DNA of 64,000 nt, taken from NCBI GenBank assembly GCA_021325375.1, contig JAJPHG010000020.1:62001-126000 (forward strand). Reading direction: 5' to 3'. The position numbers and the translations under genes were made by a program. The notes beneath the pieces were generated by a model, which saw only the letters and a list, made by a program, of their open reading frames with translations, did not search any database and had not been told where the DNA came from. This DNA comes from Alphaproteobacteria bacterium (lineage in GTDB: Bacteria > Pseudomonadota > Alphaproteobacteria > Micropepsales > Micropepsaceae). Shown here in pieces: positions 59,266 to 64,000 of this stretch (position 1 is the stretch's first letter; the number at the start of each line of letters is the position of its first letter).

Positions 59266-59672
59266 GGTCCGAAATTCGCCCAGGGCAGCTCCACATAGGC
59301 GTTCGACTGGCCGAAGACCGTGATGTTTTTGTTGGTCAGGCTCGACGTCATGTTCCAGACGTAGCGCACGCCTTTCTGCTCGACATTGCGCACGATCTTG
59401 CCGGAGCCGTCATAGGTCACGAGCGCGAGGCTGACGCGGTTGTCGATATAGCTGTATGCCCAGGTGGTCATCCCCATGTACTGGACGACGGGACAGGTCT
59501 TCGCGCTCTGCAGCGAGTTGGGGTCCACAAGGCACGTGACCTTGAGACCCGAAGGCGGCGTGGGCGCCGAGCTGGCGTACGGGTTCGCGATCACCGCGGC
59601 ATTGGTGGCATAGGCCGGTCCCGCGGCCAGCGTGAGCAGTGCCGCGCAAATGGCGGCTTTCAGATATCGCAT
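59262..59672 (-). CDS. Small secreted protein, tandem paralog 1
   Basis: The 136-residue protein has a signal peptide ('AAICAALLTLAAGPAYA') and a compact mature part. It is a clear paralog of the next gene upstream: both contain 'PP.GLK..CL', 'CPVV.Y.G.TTWAY...DNR.S', 'GKIVRNV' and 'GV..VWN'. Two cysteines in 'VTCLVDP...AKTCPVV' probably form a disulfide. Function unknown. The ATG at 59672 has a strong AGGAT site. It is 11 bp after the stop of its paralog. Confidence 0.65.
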   Translation of the reverse strand: MRYLKAAICAALLTLAAGPAYATNAAVIANPYASSAPTPPSGLKVTCLVDPNSLQSAKTCPVVQYMGMTTWAYSYIDNRVSLALVTYDGSGKIVRNVEQKGVRYVWNMTSSLTNKNITVFGQSNAYVELPWANFGP

Positions 59673-59683
59673 GGTATCCTCCC

Positions 59684-60100
59684 TTATCTTCCTAGTTCGT
59701 TCCAAGGCACGGTGACCGACTTGTTCTGGTAACCTTCGATCAGCACCGACCGCGTCTTCGCGCTGGTCACCATGTTCCAAACCCAATGCACGCCTTCCTT
59801 GGTCACATTGCGCACGATCTTGCCGTCGGGCGTGGTGGTCACCAGCACCATGGAATCGCGGTTGTCGTAGTGGGTATAGGCCCACGTCGTCAGGCCCTGA
59901 TATTTGACGACCGGACAGTTCTTGCTGAGCGTGATCGTCCGCGGATTTGTGAGGCACATGAGCTTGAGCCCGAACGGCGGCGGCGGCGCGGTCGTGACGG
60001 GCACGAACTCGACCTGGGCTTTCTCCATCGCGCCCGCGGAGGCGGTTGTCGCGGCGAGCGCGAGCAACGCGGCTGCGGCCGCGAGTTTGAAGCGATGCAC
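59684..60100 (-). CDS. Small secreted protein, tandem paralog 2
   Basis: The 138-residue protein has a signal peptide ('AAAAALLALAATTASA') and shares with its downstream paralog the segments 'PFGLKLMCLTNP', 'NCPVVKYQGLTTWAYTHYDNRDS', 'GKIVRNVTKEGVHWVWN' in the same order. Start is GTG at 60100, with GGGGAGG at the right spacing; no ATG fits. The two together suggest a duplicated periplasmic or surface protein. The pair lies between ntrC and ntrY and has no evident regulatory link to them. Confidence 0.65.
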   Translation of the reverse strand: MHRFKLAAAAALLALAATTASAGAMEKAQVEFVPVTTAPPPPFGLKLMCLTNPRTITLSKNCPVVKYQGLTTWAYTHYDNRDSMVLVTTTPDGKIVRNVTKEGVHWVWNMVTSAKTRSVLIEGYQNKSVTVPWNELGR

Positions 60101-60179
60101 GATGGTCCTCCCCCTCAAGGCCGGAGAATATACTTCAAGGCGAGGTCGTGCGCAAAAGAACTCAATCACCGCGTGAGCG

Positions 60180-61622
<1,443 letters not shown>

Positions 61623-61624
61623 GG

Positions 61625-62692
61625 TCAGGCTCCTTCGGCCGCTTTGGGCAGCAGGATGCGGAAGACGGTCTTGGCCGCTGCGGAGTCGCATTCGACGACG
61701 CCGCCGTGATCGCCCACGATCTTGGCGACGAGCGCCAGGCCCAGCCCCGTGCCGTACGTCTTCGTCGTCACGAACGGATCGAAGATGTGCGGCATCAGCT
61801 CGGGCGCGATGCCTTTGCCGTTGTCGCGCACCGTGATCTCGATGGGCAGGCTCAGCCGCTCGCCCGCGACCGCGGCGCCGAAGCGCACGCCGGGGCGATA
61901 GCCGCTGGTCAGTACGATCTCGCCGCCGTTCTCCGGCAGCGCGTCGAAGGCGTTGCGCACGAGATTGAGGAACACCTGTACGAGCTGATCGAAATTCCCC
62001 GACACGTCCGGCAGTGACGGATCGAAGGTCTCGCGGAACGTCGCGTCGCGTGCGAAGCCGGCCTCGGCGAGCTTGCGCACGCGGTCCAGCACCTCGTGGA
62101 TGTTCACCGGCGCGCGCGTTAGGCTGCGCGTGTCGCCGAAGGTCTCCATGCGGTCGATGAGCGCGCGGATGCGGTCGGTTTCGTCGCAGATGAGCTGCGT
62201 GAGCGTCTTGTCCTCGGTCTGATCTTCGAGGAGCTGGGCCGCGCCACGGATGCCGGCGAGCGGGTTCTTGATCTCATGCGCCAGCACGGCGGCCATGCCG
62301 TGCATCGAGCGCACCGCGCCACGATGCAGGAGCTGGCGATCGATGCGTTGCGCCAGGCTCGCTTCCTGGAGCGTCAGGACCACCGCGCCATCCGGCTTGG
62401 CGAGCGGCGTCACGGTCACGTCGGCGACGCGTTCGCCGTGGCGCGGCGTGGTGAGGTCCATCGTGCGCTCGCTGACCGAAGCGCCGCGGGCGCGCGCCTG
62501 GGCGATCAGCCCGATCAGCGGCGTGCCGAAGGGGACGAGATCGTCGAGCTTCTGCTTGAGCAGAAGCCCTGCGCCGCTGCCGAAGAACTGCTCGGCGGCT
62601 GGGTTGACGTAAAGCAGCCGCTGCTCCGCATCCGCCACCAGGACGGGCATGGGCAGGGTATTGGCGACTAGCGCGGAAAGATCGATGCTCAA
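61625..62692 (-). CDS. ntrB: Nitrogen regulation sensor histidine kinase NtrB
   Basis: The 355-residue soluble kinase has a PAS domain ('[22 protein letters not shown]'), the phospho-accepting '[10 protein letters not shown]' with His139, and an HATPase domain ('[15 protein letters not shown]', '[18 protein letters not shown]', '[13 protein letters not shown]'). It phosphorylates or dephosphorylates NtrC under control of PII. Start appears to be TTG at 62692. The dusB gene usually found before ntrB in alphaproteobacteria is absent; an AT-rich 545-bp gap takes its place. Confidence 0.93.
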   Translation of the reverse strand: MSIDLSALVANTLPMPVLVADAEQRLLYVNPAAEQFFGSGAGLLLKQKLDDLVPFGTPLIGLIAQARARGASVSERTMDLTTPRHGERVADVTVTPLAKPDGAVVLTLQEASLAQRIDRQLLHRGAVRSMHGMAAVLAHEIKNPLAGIRGAAQLLEDQTEDKTLTQLICDETDRIRALIDRMETFGDTRSLTRAPVNIHEVLDRVRKLAEAGFARDATFRETFDPSLPDVSGNFDQLVQVFLNLVRNAFDALPENGGEIVLTSGYRPGVRFGAAVAGERLSLPIEITVRDNGKGIAPELMPHIFDPFVTTKTYGTGLGLALVAKIVGDHGGVVECDSAAAKTVFRILLPKAAEGA

Positions 62693-63237
62693 CCAGGCCC
62701 ACCTGCAGGTCTTTGCCTACTCGTTGGGCAGCATAGGTTGATGGCTACAATTTATGCAATGGTGCAGAATTCGCTAAGAGCATCAGCTGCTTTCACAAGA
62801 CACTCCATAGCCATGCCAAGAATTGCACGATGGCGCATAAAGATGCGATCGCGCCGAGAAAGAGCGCGAGCGGCTCAATGGAATCCTTGTTTGGAGAGAT
62901 TTTCGGAGCTTTCACCGCACACCTCTTCATTAAACTTGAGGGTTTGGTGAATGCGATTGGTTAAGGGGTATTAGGGGTCAAACCATTTGCGTCTACAAGG
63001 GGCACATTTGGCGAACACATCGTACAAACGCAGCGTAGTTAACCGTGTTATTCATAATATCAATATCTGCTATTTTTTTGTATTTTAAATATAGAATATA
63101 TTGAATACCAGTTATAAAATTCAGATACACTGATTGCAGGCCATTTCCAACTCGCAGTGAGTGATTTCACCGCGGGGAATTCGCTTCCCGCAGTAGTTCC
63201 TTTTTGCCACGCCCGCCGTGTTTGGTTACATAGCCAT
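62693..63237. other. AT-rich gap between ntrB and ispDF
   Basis: This 545-bp stretch holds no large gene. It contains one possible small membrane peptide (62793-62915, minus). Its right part (about 63040-63130) is far more AT-rich than anything else in the window, with runs such as TATTTTTTTGTATTTT. A weak hairpin GCGGGGAA/TTCCCGC (63172-63191) precedes five T residues by about nine bases. I see no repeat of the families found elsewhere. It may hold the divergent promoters of ntrBC and ispDF or be a remnant of foreign DNA. Confidence 0.6.
62793..62915 (-). CDS. Possible 40-residue single-pass membrane peptide
   Basis: In the gap upstream of ntrB, a GTG at 62915 is preceded by AGAGG at good spacing and opens a frame of 40 residues. 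The last 29 residues ('EPLALFLGAIASLCAIVQFL' and beyond) form a strong hydrophobic helix; the first 10 ('MKAPKISPNK') are basic. A second start, ATG at 62930, is in frame. Small membrane peptides of this shape exist in many bacteria, but a 40-codon frame can also arise by chance. No homolog can be checked here. Confidence 0.3.
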   Translation of the reverse strand: MKAPKISPNKDSIEPLALFLGAIASLCAIVQFLAWLWSVL

Positions 63238-64000
63238 ATGCCGAAAACAACTGTCTTAATCGTCGCCGCCGGACGGGGCGAGCGCGTCGGCGGGCCGGTG
63301 CCGAAGCAGTACCTGCCCCTTCTCGGAAAGCCGATGCTGCGCTGGACGGTGGAGGCGTTTCTCGGCCGCGTCGACGCCATCCAACTCGTCGTCGGCACCG
63401 ATGACGAGGCGGCCTACCGGGACGCGGTGCGCGGCATCGACCTGCCCCATCCGGTCGCCGGCGGCCCGACGCGGCAGCATTCGGCGATGCATGGGCTCGA
63501 AGCGCTGGCGCATCACAAGCCCGATTTCGTCCTGATCCACGATGCGGCCCGTCCCCTGGTGTCGCCGGCCACGATCGAAAGCGTCGTCGCGGCGCTGGCG
63601 GCGGGTGCCGACGCGGCGGTGCCCCTGCTCGCCGTCGCCGACACGCTGCGCAAGCACGAGGACGGCAGATGGATCACCGTTCCGCGCGACGGGCTGATGC
63701 GGGCACAGACGCCGCAGGGCTTCCGCTTCGAGAAAATCCTCAAGGCCCATCGCGACCACAAGACGCTCGCGCTCACCGACGACATGGCGCTGGCGGAACT
63801 TGCCGGCCTCGATATCGTTGTCGTCCCGGGCGAGGAAACCAATCTCAAGATCACCAGCGCGAAGGACATCCCCATGGCGGAACAGCTTCTGGCCGCGCGG
63901 CTGGGCGAGACGCGCACCGGCTCCGGCTACGACGTGCACCGCTTCACCGATGGCGATCACATCTGGCTCTGCGGCGTGAAGATCGCGCACGACCACGCGC
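63238..64000 (+). CDS. ispDF: Bifunctional IspD/IspF, N-terminal part (cut by window edge)
   Basis: About 254 residues are visible before the edge. Residues 1-225 are a full IspD domain: 'VLIVAAGRGERVGGPVPKQY' (nucleotide loop with the Arg and Lys of CTP binding), 'LIHDAARPLV' and 'TDDMALAELAGLDIVVVPG'. At about 235 the IspF domain begins with 'TGSGYDVHRF', holding the metal His. The fusion makes methylerythritol cytidyl-diphosphate and cyclises it in isoprenoid synthesis. The fused form is common in alphaproteobacteria. The ATG at 63238 has no strong ribosome-binding site. Confidence 0.95.
   Translation, partial: MPKTTVLIVAAGRGERVGGPVPKQYLPLLGKPMLRWTVEAFLGRVDAIQLVVGTDDEAAYRDAVRGIDLPHPVAGGPTRQHSAMHGLEALAHHKPDFVLIHDAARPLVSPATIESVVAALAAGADAAVPLLAVADTLRKHEDGRWITVPRDGLMRAQTPQGFRFEKILKAHRDHKTLALTDDMALAELAGLDIVVVPGEETNLKITSAKDIPMAEQLLAARLGETRTGSGYDVHRFTDGDHIWLCGVKIAHDHA

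Noticed and set aside
62738-62950. A 70-codon plus-strand frame in the ntrB-ispDF gap
   Set aside because: The translation is Arg/Ser-rich with no hydrophobic or conserved pattern and no ribosome-binding site; the minus-strand 40-residue frame is the better candidate.
63040-63130. AT-rich stretch as an origin of replication or DnaA-box cluster
   Set aside because: No repeated DnaA boxes (TTATCCACA type) or CtrA sites are seen, and the neighbouring genes are not typical of the alphaproteobacterial origin.

Overview
The window is a GC-rich chromosomal segment (roughly 62-68% in most genes) from an alphaproteobacterium. The markers are a PopZ polar organizer beside valS, separate NtrB/NtrC and NtrY/NtrX two-component pairs, the transaminase-hfq-hflX block downstream of ntrYX, a fused IspD-IspF, the rlpA-dac-tmk-holB-tatD cell-envelope/replication block, and a perfect CtrA-type box. 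Gene content fits a free-living soil or rhizosphere lineage of the Rhizomicrobium/Micropepsaceae sort, but that placement is inference. I see no transposase, prophage, plasmid or CRISPR signature.

Layout. 1-4203 (-): a sulfur amino-acid block cysK-sseA-GNAT, then a POT peptide transporter and the start of metC. 4304-11589: a surface-glycan decoration cluster with a methyltransferase, three sulfotransferase-like proteins, and two glycosyltransferases, the larger carrying a DUF4214 module. 11608-12089: tRNA-Asn and tRNA-Cys, with a symmetrical CtrA box and a terminator that may bound a small RNA. 12209-17918: pcm-like methyltransferase, tolC, popZ, valS. 17921-22156: small envelope proteins, an HD hydrolase, ilvD, an EthD-like protein. 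22325-26847: a two-subunit molybdenum hydroxylase (IorAB type) and a DUF885 hydrolase. 26921-34075: an exoprotein region with a polysaccharide deacetylase, a TIGR03118 protein, a multicopper oxidase, a LecA-like lectin fused to anchor-D domains, and a seven-repeat GloVer protein. 34219-34308: tRNA-Ser.

34399-42353: an envelope protein, rlpA, D,D-carboxypeptidase, tmk (unusually AT-rich here), two inserted genes with flanking repeats, holB, tatD and a metal-dependent hydrolase. 42510-49285: GNAT fusion, small secreted proteins, CAP protein, MerR regulator, mazG, a JmjC-type oxygenase, class A beta-lactamase. 49505-52895: P-loop protein, hflX, hfq, D-amino-acid transaminase. 53012-54854: HAF-repeat protein and a PD-(D/E)XK-like protein. 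54924-62692 (-): ntrX, ntrY, three unknown genes, ntrC, ntrB. 63238-end: ispDF.

The most unusual layer is intergenic. At least four unrelated families of short inverted repeats occur, several as inverted pairs. In two of them the hairpin is kept by compensatory base changes between copies. One family abuts the CCA end of two different tRNA genes exactly. Coordinates of starts are my choice from ribosome-binding sites and overlaps and are explained per gene.
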